Shown here piece by piece: positions 35,453 to 44,645 of a DNA stretch of 64,000 nt. The number at the start of each line of letters is the position of its first letter. Within the stretch, counting starts at the first letter, position 1. Position numbers and translations under genes: made by a program. The notes under the pieces were generated by a model, which saw nothing but the letters and a program-made list of their open reading frames with translations, did no database searches and was not told the origin of the DNA. The stretch is from Salinispora mooreana (GTDB lineage Bacteria > Actinomycetota > Actinomycetes > Mycobacteriales > Micromonosporaceae): NCBI RefSeq assembly GCF_000379065.1, contig NZ_KB900614.1:4952325-5016324 (forward strand). The letters are read 5' to 3'.

Positions 35453-36615
35453 CGCCGGCCACCTTGCTTCGTGGTATCCGACCCCAGGTTGCCCAACTCC
35501 CATTGGTGCTGGTCCTCGACGGCGCGCCGCAGTTCGTCGCTGGTGACATCTCCCAGGTATGTCACCCGACCGACGCGAGTCGGCGTGGGGATGTGCTGCT
35601 GTCCACCCCGGTGTCGGGCGGTGTCGGACAGGGCCGCCTCCAGCCGTTGCGTGTCCGCCATCGCGGGATGCCACACATCCAGGCCGAGGGAGCGGATCAG
35701 GCGCAGGATCCGGTCGCGGACGAAACGCCCGATCAGCCCCCGCCGCCAGGCGATCATGCTGGTCCAGGCGATGTCCAACGCCACCGCGTGGCCGTGCGTC
35801 ACGGCCGGCTCGATCCCCGGCGAGATGTTGTGCCCCAGGTAGCTGGCCCGGGCCGTCTCGTGTTCGAACGGGTTACGCTTCAGTTCCCGCATCATCCAGG
35901 AGATCGATCGGCTGAGGATCTCCTCGGAGGCGTCGTCGGCGGCCCGGAAGCGCTCCTCGGCGACCCGCGGCCCGTGCTCCTCGAGCAGCCGAAACAGGGC
36001 CTGGTCGCCGGCGACGGCGACCTTGAGGATCTCCGCGAAGCCATCCCTGATGTGGTGCGGCTCCAACGTCGCGAAGAAGTGGGCGTCGGTCATCGACGAC
36101 CGCGCGGGATGGTAGAGACCGGCCCGGTTCTTCCATCCCGCGCTCACGCCGCACTTCAGGGCGAACATCGAGTCAATGGCCGCCACGAGGGTGGTGCCGA
36201 TGAAGTCCCACGACACGCCCCGTCGGTATTCGCCGGCCACCAGGCCGAACACGTCGTGCAGCACGCCACCGCCGATAGCGATCGGCGGTTCACCGAACCG
36301 GGGAACGCCGAAGGCATCCATCGCGCCGTAGATCCGGTTCGCGCCGTCGCGGGTTTTGGCGTCCTCACCGCCCGGCAGCAGACAAGGTGGGTTGTTCCAC
36401 TCGAGTCGGTAGCGGTTCAGCAGCCCGGTGATCTCCTTCTGGTAGAGCCGCCAGACACTCTCGTCAACGGTGATGAAACGCCGCCGGGAGCGGTTCAGGT
36501 CGCCGAAGAGCGCCGGCTCACTGTGGGGCGTGAGCTCCAGCAACCCGTCGTAGAGCGTGGTGCTCCACTCGACGGGCCGGGCAACCTTCGCCTCCCACTT
36601 CCAGGACCGGGCCAT
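35449..36615 (-). CDS. Sedoheptulose-7-phosphate cyclase family enzyme
   Basis: About 388 residues of the dehydroquinate synthase-like superfamily, closest in style to C7-cyclitol synthases (EEVS/EVS/DDGS). NAD-site GGGVLHDVFGLVAGEYRRG and TTLVAAIDSMFALKCGV are present, then WKNRAGLYHP, DGFAEILKVAVAGD with Glu/Lys, YLGHNISPGIEP and THGHAVALDIAWT with the two zinc-ligand histidines. True dehydroquinate synthases have GGKxxxN, which is absent. The ATG at 36615 is favoured since family sequence (SWKWEAKVARPVEW) begins there; a GTG at 36660 is an alternative. Product (2-epi-5-epi-valiolone, 2-epi-valiolone or other) cannot be deduced. Confidence 0.85.
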   Translation of the reverse strand: MARSWKWEAKVARPVEWSTTLYDGLLELTPHSEPALFGDLNRSRRRFITVDESVWRLYQKEITGLLNRYRLEWNNPPCLLPGGEDAKTRDGANRIYGAMDAFGVPRFGEPPIAIGGGVLHDVFGLVAGEYRRGVSWDFIGTTLVAAIDSMFALKCGVSAGWKNRAGLYHPARSSMTDAHFFATLEPHHIRDGFAEILKVAVAGDQALFRLLEEHGPRVAEERFRAADDASEEILSRSISWMMRELKRNPFEHETARASYLGHNISPGIEPAVTHGHAVALDIAWTSMIAWRRGLIGRFVRDRILRLIRSLGLDVWHPAMADTQRLEAALSDTARHRGGQQHIPTPTRVGRVTYLGDVTSDELRRAVEDQHQWELGNLGSDTTKQGGRR

Positions 36616-36691
36616 GCCCCTTGGTTCCCACCGCGCCCGAAACCATGCCGTCACCGCCACCGAAGCGCCGCACCGGCCGGCGCTCGCCCCT

Positions 36692-37696
36692 TCAGAAACC
36701 GGCGATCTCCGTCATCCGGACCGGTCGCCGCTCTCGCTGCGACCGCCAGCACGCCTCCGCCACCCGAAGCGCCTCCACCGCCTCCCGCCCGTCACACGGA
36801 TTGTTCAGATCTCCCCGGGCAACCTGAAGGAAGGTATCGATCTCCGCCTCGAAAGCCGGTGCGAAGCGCTCCAGGAAACCTTGGACGGGATCCGACGACG
36901 GGAACGTGACATCCGGCTCGACGGAGGTCAGCGGGGTGCGCGGGTCCAGCCCGATAGCGATGGTGTCCGCGTCCCCGCACACCTCCATGCGCACGTCATA
37001 GCCGGCCCCGTTACACCGACTGGCCGTGGTGGCGGCGAGCATTCCGTCGTCCATCGTCAGCAACGCGATCGCCGTGTCGAGTTCCCCCAGTTCGGCGAAG
37101 ATCTGCGGCCCGGCGTCCGAGCCGCACGCGTACACCTCGGTGACCTCCCGGCCGGTGATCCACCGCAGCAGGTCGAAGTCGTGGATCAGCGCGTCCCAGA
37201 AGATCCCACCGGAGGCCGACAGGTAGGTGGCGGGCGGGGGAGCGGGGTCCGCGCCAACAGAACGAATAGTGTGCAACCGGCCGAGTCGACCGGAACGTAC
37301 CAGGTCCCGGCCGGCCAGAAAGCCCGCGTCGAAGCGGCGCATGAGGCCGATCTGCAACGTCACGCCCTCGGCCTGCACCTCGTGCACGGTCTGTATCGAC
37401 TCGGACAGGTCCGCCGCGATGGGCTTCTCGCAGAACGTGGGCAGACCCGCCCGTGCCGCCCGCCGGATCAACTCGGCGTGCGCGGCGGTGTTCGCGGCGA
37501 TGACCACCGCGTCGACCCCGGAGGAGAACACCTCGTCGATCGACTCCGCCGCGCTGACATCGAGGCGGCGTGCCACCTCCTGAGTACGCTTCCGGTCAGC
37601 GTCGGCGACCACCAACGAGGTGACATCGGCGTGACGGCGAAGATTGGCGGCATGGGTGGCGCCCATCCGGCCCACCCCGACAACGGCAATACGCAT
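36692..37696 (-). CDS. Gfo/Idh/MocA-family dehydrogenase, inositol dehydrogenase-like
   Basis: A 334-residue NAD(P)-dependent oxidoreductase. The Rossmann start MRIAVVGVGRMGATHAANL has GxGxxG. FCEKPIAADL is the family E-K-P motif, and GGIFWDALIHDFDLLRWITG carries the catalytic Asp/His region of inositol 2-dehydrogenase-like enzymes. It is the first gene of the four-gene operon. No ribosome site precedes ATG; a CATAAT -10-like box lies six bases upstream, implying a leaderless transcript. Likely role: oxidation of a cyclitol hydroxyl. Confidence 0.9.
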   Translation of the reverse strand: MRIAVVGVGRMGATHAANLRRHADVTSLVVADADRKRTQEVARRLDVSAAESIDEVFSSGVDAVVIAANTAAHAELIRRAARAGLPTFCEKPIAADLSESIQTVHEVQAEGVTLQIGLMRRFDAGFLAGRDLVRSGRLGRLHTIRSVGADPAPPPATYLSASGGIFWDALIHDFDLLRWITGREVTEVYACGSDAGPQIFAELGELDTAIALLTMDDGMLAATTASRCNGAGYDVRMEVCGDADTIAIGLDPRTPLTSVEPDVTFPSSDPVQGFLERFAPAFEAEIDTFLQVARGDLNNPCDGREAVEALRVAEACWRSQRERRPVRMTEIAGF

Positions 37697-37778
37697 ACCG
37701 TGATTATGGAAATACTTCCGCTGTGCGTCGCGGTATTCCGCACCATCGCCCGGGGCCAAGTCTCTACCGTCGAGGGGT

Positions 37779-38237
37779 GTGAACGCCGAGCCGCCATGGA
37801 TTCGGCCGTCGCAGCCGCGACGGCCGGTCCGGACCGGCCTGGTCGTCGCGGGCGCCATGGTCCTGCTCTGCTGTGTGGGTGTCGCCGGGCTGGCCGCGTG
37901 GAACCTGCAGGCGGTGACCCGCGCCGCCGGGCCGGTACGGCTCACCGCCGACGACTTCCTGCGGCAGCTCACCACCGGGGACACCGCCGGCGCCTACGAA
38001 CACCTCTGCGCCGACTCCCGCAGCCGGTGGAGCAAGAACGGCTTCAGCAGCTGGGTACGAACCCCGCCGACCGTAGCGGACTACGAGATCGTCGATGTCG
38101 CGGTCACCAGCCGCCGCGGCCGACCGCAGGGCACCGTCACCGTGCGGCTGACCCGCGACAGCGGCAGCACCGAGCAGCGGGACCTGTCCATCATCACCGA
38201 GGATGGCGGCTGGCGGGTCTGCGGCGACCCGTACTGA
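37779..38237 (+). CDS. Single-pass membrane protein with DUF4878-like extracellular domain
   Basis: A 152-residue protein starting at GTG. A Pro/Arg-rich cytoplasmic N-terminus is followed by one helix (TGLVVAGAMVLLCCVGVAGLAA, residues about 19-40). The outer domain (LTADDFLRQLTTGDTAGAYE, then DYEIVDVAVTSRRG and GGWRVCGDPY) resembles the NTF2-like DUF4878 fold with cysteines that may pair. Divergent from the cyclitol operon; function unknown. Confidence 0.8.
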   Translation: MNAEPPWIRPSQPRRPVRTGLVVAGAMVLLCCVGVAGLAAWNLQAVTRAAGPVRLTADDFLRQLTTGDTAGAYEHLCADSRSRWSKNGFSSWVRTPPTVADYEIVDVAVTSRRGRPQGTVTVRLTRDSGSTEQRDLSIITEDGGWRVCGDPY

Positions 38238-38261
38238 TCCACCGCCCCGGGGATGATCCGG

Positions 38262-38960
38262 TCAGCCGGACGTGGTCGGCCCCAGCTCGCCGGCGCGGTG
38301 GTGGCGCCGGCAGAGCACCTGGTAGCGCACCTGGGCGGTCTCGGCCGTATCGCCGACAACCACCTGCGCACCCTCCCGCGCCACCTGCCCGTTGACCACG
38401 CGGGCGTTGAGCAACCCCTCCCGCCCGCACCAGCAGAGCACCTCCACCTGGATCCGGGCCACCGAGTCCGCCAACTCGAACAGCCGCCGCGCGGCCGGGA
38501 ACATCCGGGACCGGAAGTCGGTCGCCAGACCGAACGCATAGACGTCAACGTCGTCGTCGTCAACCAACTCAGCCAACTGCTCCACCTGCTCGACCTGGTA
38601 GAAACTGGCCTCGTCGCAGATCAGGTAGTCGACCCCGACCCCCTCGGCCCGCCGGCGGCGGACCAGGGCGCGCAGGTCCAGCTCGGCAGTGACCTCAATC
38701 GCCTCGTGCGCCAACCCGACCCGGGTGGTCACCCGTGGCCCCAACGACCGGTCGATGCGGGTGGTGACCAGGCCCCGCCGGCCCTGCCGGGCGTGGTTGT
38801 AGTTCATCTGCAACGCCATGGTGGACTTGCCGCAGTCCATCGGACCCCAGTAGAACCGCAGCGCCGCGGCGTGCAACGGACGCCCGTGCCCGCCGGCGCG
38901 CACGGGCGATCCGGACGCGGGGGCCAGGCAGATCGAATCGGTGGGGGCGTGGTCGGTCAC
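38262..38960 (-). CDS. tdk: Thymidine kinase
   Basis: A 232-residue ATP:thymidine phosphotransferase. The P-loop is GPMDCGKST. LICDEASFY holds the catalytic/magnesium DE region. AFGLATDFRSRMF is the lasso-type substrate loop, and zinc ligands are suggested by VLCWCGREG and VLCRRHH. It salvages thymidine to dTMP. GTG at 38960 was chosen; an upstream in-frame start adds residues without homology and the N-terminal 40 residues are themselves longer than in most homologues, so the true start could be further in. Confidence 0.92.
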   Translation of the reverse strand: MTDHAPTDSICLAPASGSPVRAGGHGRPLHAAALRFYWGPMDCGKSTMALQMNYNHARQGRRGLVTTRIDRSLGPRVTTRVGLAHEAIEVTAELDLRALVRRRRAEGVGVDYLICDEASFYQVEQVEQLAELVDDDDVDVYAFGLATDFRSRMFPAARRLFELADSVARIQVEVLCWCGREGLLNARVVNGQVAREGAQVVVGDTAETAQVRYQVLCRRHHRAGELGPTTSG

Positions 38961-39014
38961 GGTCCGGCAGCCTAACCCATCGACCCGCCGCCGCGGCGGC
39001 AGCAATCGACCGGC

Positions 39015-40409
39015 TCACAGCACCCGCGGCGGTCGGTTCCCCGCGGCCACGATCGCCCGCCGCATCGGCACCGCCAGCAGCAGCACGAACCCGACCACGA
39101 AGAAGATCAGCAGCGAGACCAGGCCCACCCGGTAGGAGTTGGTCAGCTGGAACACCAGCCCGAAGGCGAGCGGGCCAAGCCAGCTGGTACCCCGGTCACT
39201 GATCTCGTAGAAGCCGTAGTACTCGCCCTCCTTACCGGCGGGGATGAGCTGACTGAACAACGACCGGCTCAACGCCTGGCTACCGCCGAGCACCAGCCCG
39301 ATGGCCGCGCCGAGCGCCATGAACGGCAGCGGCGCCTCGGCGGGCAGCCGGAACGCGGCGATCACCACCGCGATCCACAGCACCAGACTCAACAGGACGG
39401 TCTTCCACGCGCCGATCCGCCGGGCGAGCGCGCCGAGCAGCAGCGCGCCACCGAAGGCAAGGAACTGCACCAACAGAATGGTGACGATCAGGGTGCTCTG
39501 CGTCAGCCGGAGCTCTTCGGTGCCGTACTGGGAGGACAGGGTGATGACCGTCGCGATGCCGTCGTTGTAGACCAGGAACGCCAGCAGGAAGAACAGCGTC
39601 AACGGATACGCCCGCAGCTGCCGCAGGGTGCGCCCGAGCTGCCGGAAACCATCGGTGAGCACGTTGCCGTCGCTGGTCACCGCCGCGGCGGTGGGATGCT
39701 CACGGAGCCAGCGCAGCGGCACCAGAGTGAACGCGGCCCACCACACGCCCGCCGAGACGATCGACCAGCGGGCCAGGTCCAGGGTGCGCTGCGGGTTGCC
39801 CTCCTCGGTGAACGCGGTGACCACAGCCAGGTTGAGCGCCAGCAGCAGACCCCCGCCGAGGTACCCCAGCGCCCACCCCCGGCTCGAGATGCCGTCCCGG
39901 TCGTCCGGCCCACCCAGCTGCGGCAGGAAGGAGTTGTAGACCACGATCGCGGCGCCGAAGGCGATGTTGGCGACCAGGAACAGCGCCCCGCCGAGCAGAT
40001 ACCGCCCCCCGGTGACGAAGGCCATCGCGACAGTCACACCAGCACCGACGTAGGCCGCGGCGGCGAGGAGCCGTTTCTTGTGCCGCGTCCGGTCGGCGAT
40101 CGCGCCGACAACCGGCAACACGAAGACGGTGAGCAGCACCGACAGTGAGATCAGATACGGGTAGTACGACCCGGCGGCGACCTTGATCCCCAGCGGGTAC
40201 ACGTACCCGACGCAGCGGTCCGCGCCGAGCTCACAGCCGGCGGCCTGCCCCGCCACGGTGGTCAGGAACGGACCGAGGAACACGGTGATGACGGTGGTCT
40301 GGAACGCCGAGTTCGCCCAGTCGTAGAAGTACCAGCCGGTGCGTTCCCGGCGGCTGCTGCGCGGGGTGGGGGGAGTGTCGTCAACGGCGGGGGCGGCGGT
40401 GGCGGACAA
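39015..40409 (-). CDS. MFS transporter, UMF1/Atg22 type
   Basis: A 464-residue permease with about twelve helices. The N-terminus GWYFYDWANSAFQTTVITVF and LPVVGAIADRTRHKKRLLA are hallmarks of the UMF1 (Atg22-like) group, and EGEYYGFYEISDRGTSWLGP is its conserved C-half motif. Relatives in yeast export amino acids from the vacuole; bacterial substrates are unknown. The TTG start at 40409 is uncertain. It runs after the GDPD gene on the same strand with 19 bases between them, so cotranscription is likely. Confidence 0.88.
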   Translation of the reverse strand: MSATAAPAVDDTPPTPRSSRRERTGWYFYDWANSAFQTTVITVFLGPFLTTVAGQAAGCELGADRCVGYVYPLGIKVAAGSYYPYLISLSVLLTVFVLPVVGAIADRTRHKKRLLAAAAYVGAGVTVAMAFVTGGRYLLGGALFLVANIAFGAAIVVYNSFLPQLGGPDDRDGISSRGWALGYLGGGLLLALNLAVVTAFTEEGNPQRTLDLARWSIVSAGVWWAAFTLVPLRWLREHPTAAAVTSDGNVLTDGFRQLGRTLRQLRAYPLTLFFLLAFLVYNDGIATVITLSSQYGTEELRLTQSTLIVTILLVQFLAFGGALLLGALARRIGAWKTVLLSLVLWIAVVIAAFRLPAEAPLPFMALGAAIGLVLGGSQALSRSLFSQLIPAGKEGEYYGFYEISDRGTSWLGPLAFGLVFQLTNSYRVGLVSLLIFFVVGFVLLLAVPMRRAIVAAGNRPPRVL

Positions 40410-40428
40410 CTCCGGATCTACCCTTGAA

Positions 40429-41199
40429 TCAGGCGGCCCAGTGGCCGCGGCTGCGGTAGACGTCGCGCAGCACGCCCACGTGATCGGTCATGATGCCATC
40501 CACCCCGAGGTCCAATAGCTCGTGCATCTCGGCGGGTTCGTCAATGGTCCAGACGTGCACCTGCAGCCCGAGACGGTGACAGTAGGCCAGAAACCGGCGG
40601 TCGGTGACCCGCAGCCGCCCGTACCGCACCGGCACCTGCGCGGCGACCACCGACTCCGGTAGCCGCACCCGCCGGCCGGCCAGCGACGCCAGCCGCAGCC
40701 GCGCCACACCTCGCACGCCGAGACTGGTGGCGATCCGGCCCCGGGTCAGCGCCCGCATCCGGGCCAGCCGCGCGTCGTTGAAGGAGGCCAACAGCACCCG
40801 ATCGCCGGCGCCGGCTCGCTCGATGGCGGCCACCGCCGGCTCGACGCCGGAGCCGGCCTTGACGTCTACGTTGAACCGAACCTGCGGCCAGGCGTGCAGC
40901 ACCTCATCCAGGCGGGGCACGACGGACGCCCCACCGACGCGCACCGTCGCCAGGTCGGCCCACCGCAGCTCGGCGATTCGGCCGGGGGAGCCGGTCACCC
41001 GACGCAGCGTGGGATCGTGGAAGACCACCGCGACGCCGTCGACGGTGGCGTGCACATCGGTCTCGACGTACCGGTAGCCCAGGCCGACGGCCCGGGCAAA
41101 TGCCGCTGCCGTGTTCTCGTCGCCCTCGGCAGCGCCACCACGGTGGGCGAATGCCAGCGGCGCTGGCGTGTCGAGGTAGGGGCACGAGCCGATCAGCAC
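40429..41199 (-). CDS. Glycerophosphodiester phosphodiesterase
   Basis: A 256-residue GDPD enzyme that hydrolyses glycerophosphodiesters to glycerol-3-phosphate and an alcohol. Active-site motifs are AFAHRGGAAEGDENTAAAF (His-Arg and Glu-Asn), YVETDVHATVDGVAVVFHDP (E-x-D and His-Asp) and FNVDVKAG. The GTG at 41199 gives the family start close to PYLDTPAPLAFAHRG. A lipobox-like IGSC precedes, and sequence before GTG is hydrophobic, so a lipoprotein form from an unusual start is possible. It lies in a lipid-related minus-strand run with the acyltransferase. Confidence 0.9.
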   Translation of the reverse strand: MLIGSCPYLDTPAPLAFAHRGGAAEGDENTAAAFARAVGLGYRYVETDVHATVDGVAVVFHDPTLRRVTGSPGRIAELRWADLATVRVGGASVVPRLDEVLHAWPQVRFNVDVKAGSGVEPAVAAIERAGAGDRVLLASFNDARLARMRALTRGRIATSLGVRGVARLRLASLAGRRVRLPESVVAAQVPVRYGRLRVTDRRFLAYCHRLGLQVHVWTIDEPAEMHELLDLGVDGIMTDHVGVLRDVYRSRGHWAA

Positions 41200-41263
41200 G
41201 CCGAGAAGTATGCCGGCCGATGCGATCGTCAGGTAGTGGGTGTGAGCACGAAAGTGGCGGGTG

Positions 41264-42031
41264 TCAGCTCCGACGGTGGGAGCGGCTGGTGTCGACCGGC
41301 CGCCCGGGATCAACGTAGCGGGGTCGGTCGGGTTCGTCGGGTCGCAGCGGGGCCAGCGTGTCAGTGATCGCATCGATGATCCGGTCGGTGGCCCAGCGGG
41401 CCGCGCCGGGCGCATCGGACGGCAGGTCGGTGAGGTCGACCGGGGCGCCGAAACGTACCCGGACCACCCGTCGGTGGGTGACGGTGCGGGCGAGCGCGCG
41501 TACCAGGCCTTTCGGGGCCCGGTAGGGGAGCACCTCGTGGGCACCCCACTGGGCGACCGGGATCACGGGCACACCGCACCCGAGGGCGAGCCGGGCGACC
41601 CCGGTCTTGCCCCGCTCGGGCCACAGCCCCGGATCCAGACCGATGCGGCCTTCCGGGTAGACCAGGATGACCGCGCCGCCGGCCAGGGCATCGGCGGCCA
41701 CCGTCATTGCCTCGGTCGCGGTGCTGGCACCTCGGTCGACCCGGATGTGCCCGGCGTGCCGCATGGCGGCGCCGACCAACGGGGCACGGAACAGCCCGCC
41801 GGTGGCCATGATCCGCGGCGCGATCCCCACCGAGTGACAGGCGGCGGCGAGCACGATCGGGTCAAACGGGCTGATGTGGTTGGCGGCCAGCAGCAGGGGG
41901 CCGGGGCGTAGGCGCCGCGGAATCTCGTTGGCTACCTCCAGCCGGGCCAGGGCGCCGACCACGACGCGGGCAAGCGGTTGTGCGGTACGCCAGATCAGCG
42001 GCGCTCGCGATTCGGGGTGCCCAGTCTCCAT
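41264..42031 (-). CDS. 1-acyl-sn-glycerol-3-phosphate acyltransferase-like (PlsC family)
   Basis: A 255-residue acyltransferase with NHISPFDPIVL (the H-x4-D active site) and VYPEGRIGLDPGLWP (block III P-E-G). Such enzymes place the second acyl chain on lysophosphatidate or related acceptors at the membrane. ATG at 42031 is used. The downstream GDPD gene on the same strand suggests a phospholipid remodelling unit. Acceptor specificity cannot be read. Confidence 0.88.
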   Translation of the reverse strand: METGHPESRAPLIWRTAQPLARVVVGALARLEVANEIPRRLRPGPLLLAANHISPFDPIVLAAACHSVGIAPRIMATGGLFRAPLVGAAMRHAGHIRVDRGASTATEAMTVAADALAGGAVILVYPEGRIGLDPGLWPERGKTGVARLALGCGVPVIPVAQWGAHEVLPYRAPKGLVRALARTVTHRRVVRVRFGAPVDLTDLPSDAPGAARWATDRIIDAITDTLAPLRPDEPDRPRYVDPGRPVDTSRSHRRS

Positions 42032-42149
42032 CAGCGCTTCATGATCGCACGACTGCGCGCCCGGCGGGGGACGTAGACCCCCCATGATCGAGGCCATTGG
42101 TCCCGGGACCTCGGGCCCCCCGCCCCTGAGAATCTTTCTACGACCGACT

Positions 42150-42174
42150 GTAGTATCTACTACGCTTTGTAGTA
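42150..42174 (+). promoter_or_regulatory. BlaI/CopY-like operator cluster before cydA
   Basis: GTAGTA (42150-42155), TACTAC (42158-42163) and GTAGTA (42169-42174) form two overlapping dyads with spacers of 2 and 5 bases. TACTAC-n-GTAGTA is the type of site recognised by BlaI/MecI/CopY repressors. The cluster ends 25 bases before the cydA start. No such regulator gene is in this window. Confidence 0.6.
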
Positions 42175-42198
42175 AGTCTGTAGATCTGGGGGTCACAG

Positions 42199-43611
42199 GT
42201 GGACGCGTTAGACGTCGCCCGTTGGCAGTTCGGTGTCACCACCGTCTACCACTTCCTGTTCGTGCCACTAACCATCGGCCTGTCCATCCTGGTCGCCATC
42301 CTGCAAACACTCTGGCACCGCACGGGCGACGAGAAATACCTCAAGCTCACCAAGTTCTACGGCAAACTCTTCCTGATCAACTTCGCGATGGGCGTGGTCA
42401 CCGGCATCGTGCAGGAATTCCAGTTCGGCATGAACTGGAGCGACTACTCCCGCTTCGTCGGCGACATCTTCGGCGCCCCCCTAGCCATCGAAGCCCTGGT
42501 CGCCTTCTTCCTCGAATCCACCTTCATCGGCCTCTGGATCTTCGGCTGGGACCGGCTACCCAAACGCCTACACCTGGCCACCATCTGGGCCGCCGCCATC
42601 GGCACCAACCTGTCGGCCTACTTCATCCTCGCCGCGAACTCGTTCATGCAAAACCCCGTCGGCTACCGGATCAACCCCGACACCGGCCGCGCCGAACTGA
42701 CCGACTTCGTCGCCGTCCTGACCAACAAGGTCGCCCTGATCACCTTCCCGCACACCATCGCCGGCGCCTTCCTCGTCGCCGGCTCCCTCCTCGTCGCCGT
42801 CGCCCTGTGGCACCTGATCCGCAGGCCAGACTCCACGGACACCCCGGCCTACCGATTCGCCGCCAAGTTCGGATCCTGGGTCACCCTGATCTCCGCCACC
42901 GCCGTCATGATCACCGGCGACATCCAAGGCAAGATCATGACCCAGGTGCAGCCCATGAAGATGGCCGCCGCCGAAGGCCTCTACAACACCGAGAGCCCCG
43001 CCTCCTTCTCCGTACTCACCGTCGGCAGCCTCGACGGCAGCCGCGAACTCTTCGCCCTGAAAATCCCCTACCTGCTGTCCTACCTGAGCACCGGTGACCC
43101 CAACGGCACCGTGAGCGGCATCAACGACCTCCAAGCCCAGTACACCGCCCAGTACGGCGCCGGCAACTACAGCCCGATCATCCCGATCACCTACTGGAGC
43201 TTCCGCCTCATGATCGGCTTCGGGCTGGCCGCCGCCGCAATCGCCCTGCTGGTGCTCTGGAGCCAACGCAAGGGCCGCACCCCCACCAGCCGCTGGCTAC
43301 TCCGCGCCGGCCTGGTCATGCCCCTACTACCCCTCGCCGCAAACTCCTTCGGCTGGATCTTCACCGAAATGGGCCGCCAGCCCTGGATCGTCTTCGGCGA
43401 AATGCTCACCCGCGACGGCGTCTCCCGCAGCGTGTCGATGACCGAAGTCCTCACCTCGTTCACCGCCTTCACCCTCATCTACGCCGCCCTCGCCGTCATC
43501 GAATGCAAACTCCTCATCCGCTACGCCAAGGCCGGCGTACCCGACCTGACCCCGGACCCCGACACCGACGACACCGACGACGCCGAGCGCCCGCTCGCCT
43601 TCGCCTACTGA
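42199..43611 (+). CDS. cydA: Cytochrome bd ubiquinol/menaquinol oxidase subunit I
   Basis: A 470-residue heme-bearing membrane subunit of the bd terminal oxidase, which reduces oxygen with quinol electrons without pumping protons. Seen: RWQFGVTTVYHFLFVPLTIG with the N-terminal heme-ligand His, GKLFLINFAMGVVTGIVQEF, AIEALVAFFLESTFIGLWIF, the PMKMAAAEGLY heme-ligand Met, and GWIFTEMGRQPW. The Q-loop is of the short type. GTG start, GGGGG upstream. cydB follows after 16 bases. cydCD, needed for oxidase assembly, does not follow directly. Confidence 0.96.
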   Translation: MDALDVARWQFGVTTVYHFLFVPLTIGLSILVAILQTLWHRTGDEKYLKLTKFYGKLFLINFAMGVVTGIVQEFQFGMNWSDYSRFVGDIFGAPLAIEALVAFFLESTFIGLWIFGWDRLPKRLHLATIWAAAIGTNLSAYFILAANSFMQNPVGYRINPDTGRAELTDFVAVLTNKVALITFPHTIAGAFLVAGSLLVAVALWHLIRRPDSTDTPAYRFAAKFGSWVTLISATAVMITGDIQGKIMTQVQPMKMAAAEGLYNTESPASFSVLTVGSLDGSRELFALKIPYLLSYLSTGDPNGTVSGINDLQAQYTAQYGAGNYSPIIPITYWSFRLMIGFGLAAAAIALLVLWSQRKGRTPTSRWLLRAGLVMPLLPLAANSFGWIFTEMGRQPWIVFGEMLTRDGVSRSVSMTEVLTSFTAFTLIYAALAVIECKLLIRYAKAGVPDLTPDPDTDDTDDAERPLAFAY

Positions 43612-43627
43612 TCTGCGGAGCCCCCAC

Positions 43628-44626
43628 ATGGACCTCACCACCATCTGGTTCCTCCTCGTCGCCGTGCTGTTCACCGGCTACTTCATCCTCGAGGGCTTCG
43701 ACTTCGGCGTCGGCATGCTCCTGCCGGTCCTCGGCCGCGACGACCGCGAACGCCGCGTCCTGATCAACACCATCGGCCCGGTCTGGGACGGCAACGAGGT
43801 CTGGCTCATCACCGCCGGCGGCGCCATGTTCGCCGCCTTCCCCGAGTGGTACGCCACCCTCTTCTCCGGCTTCTACTTACCGCTACTACTCATCCTGCTC
43901 GCCCTGATCGCCCGCGGCGTCGCCTTCGAATACCGCAACAAGCGCCCCGAAGCATCCTGGAAACGCCGCTGGGACCACGCCGTCTTCTTCGGATCCCTGC
44001 TCCCCGCCATCCTGTGGGGAGTCGCATTCGCCAACATCCTGCGTGGCGTACCTCTCACCGCCGACCACGAATACGCCGGCGGGTTCTTCAACCTCCTCAA
44101 CCCCTACGCGCTCCTCGGTGGCGCCACCACCGCCGCCCTGTTCCTCACCCACGGCGCCGTGTTCATCGCCCTCAAAACCGTCGGCGACATCCGTGACCGT
44201 GCCGCCGCCCTCGCAGTCCGCGTCGGCGTCGCCACCGCCGTACTCGCCGTCGCGTTCCTCACCTGGAGCCTGACCATCCGCGCCAACACGGCCGCCATCG
44301 CCCTCGCTGTCGCCGCCGCCGTGGCCCTGCTCGGCGGCCTCGCCGCCGCCTACGCCCGCCGCGAGGGGTGGGCCTTCATCGGCACCGCCGCCGCGATCGG
44401 CCTGGCCGTGGCAACCCTGTTCACCGCCCTATTCCCAAACGTGCTGCCATCCACCCTGGACGCCGCCGGCACCCTCACCGCCACCAACGCCGCCTCCACC
44501 CCCTACACCCTGAAAATCATGACCTGGGTGGCGGTCATCTTCACCCCGATCGTGCTGGCCTACCAGGGCTGGACCTACTGGGTCTTCCGCAAACGCATCG
44601 GCGTGGCCCACATCCCGCGACACTGA
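43628..44626 (+). CDS. cydB: Cytochrome bd oxidase subunit II
   Basis: A 332-residue subunit with eight or nine helices. The start MDLTTIWFLLVAVLFTGYFI leads into LEGFDFGVGMLLP and GPVWDGNEVWLITAGGAMFA, the CydB signature. FAFPEWYATLFSGFYLPL-type and RGVAFEYRNK follow. It forms the heterodimer with CydA. It ends in a long hairpin shared with a convergent gene. Confidence 0.96.
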   Translation: MDLTTIWFLLVAVLFTGYFILEGFDFGVGMLLPVLGRDDRERRVLINTIGPVWDGNEVWLITAGGAMFAAFPEWYATLFSGFYLPLLLILLALIARGVAFEYRNKRPEASWKRRWDHAVFFGSLLPAILWGVAFANILRGVPLTADHEYAGGFFNLLNPYALLGGATTAALFLTHGAVFIALKTVGDIRDRAAALAVRVGVATAVLAVAFLTWSLTIRANTAAIALAVAAAVALLGGLAAAYARREGWAFIGTAAAIGLAVATLFTALFPNVLPSTLDAAGTLTATNAASTPYTLKIMTWVAVIFTPIVLAYQGWTYWVFRKRIGVAHIPRH

Positions 44627-44645
44627 CCCCCACCACACCCCGAAG

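Noticed and set aside
35350..36909. 519-codon plus-strand frame
   Set aside because: Antisense of the cyclase and neighbours, both of which have strong motifs on the minus strand.
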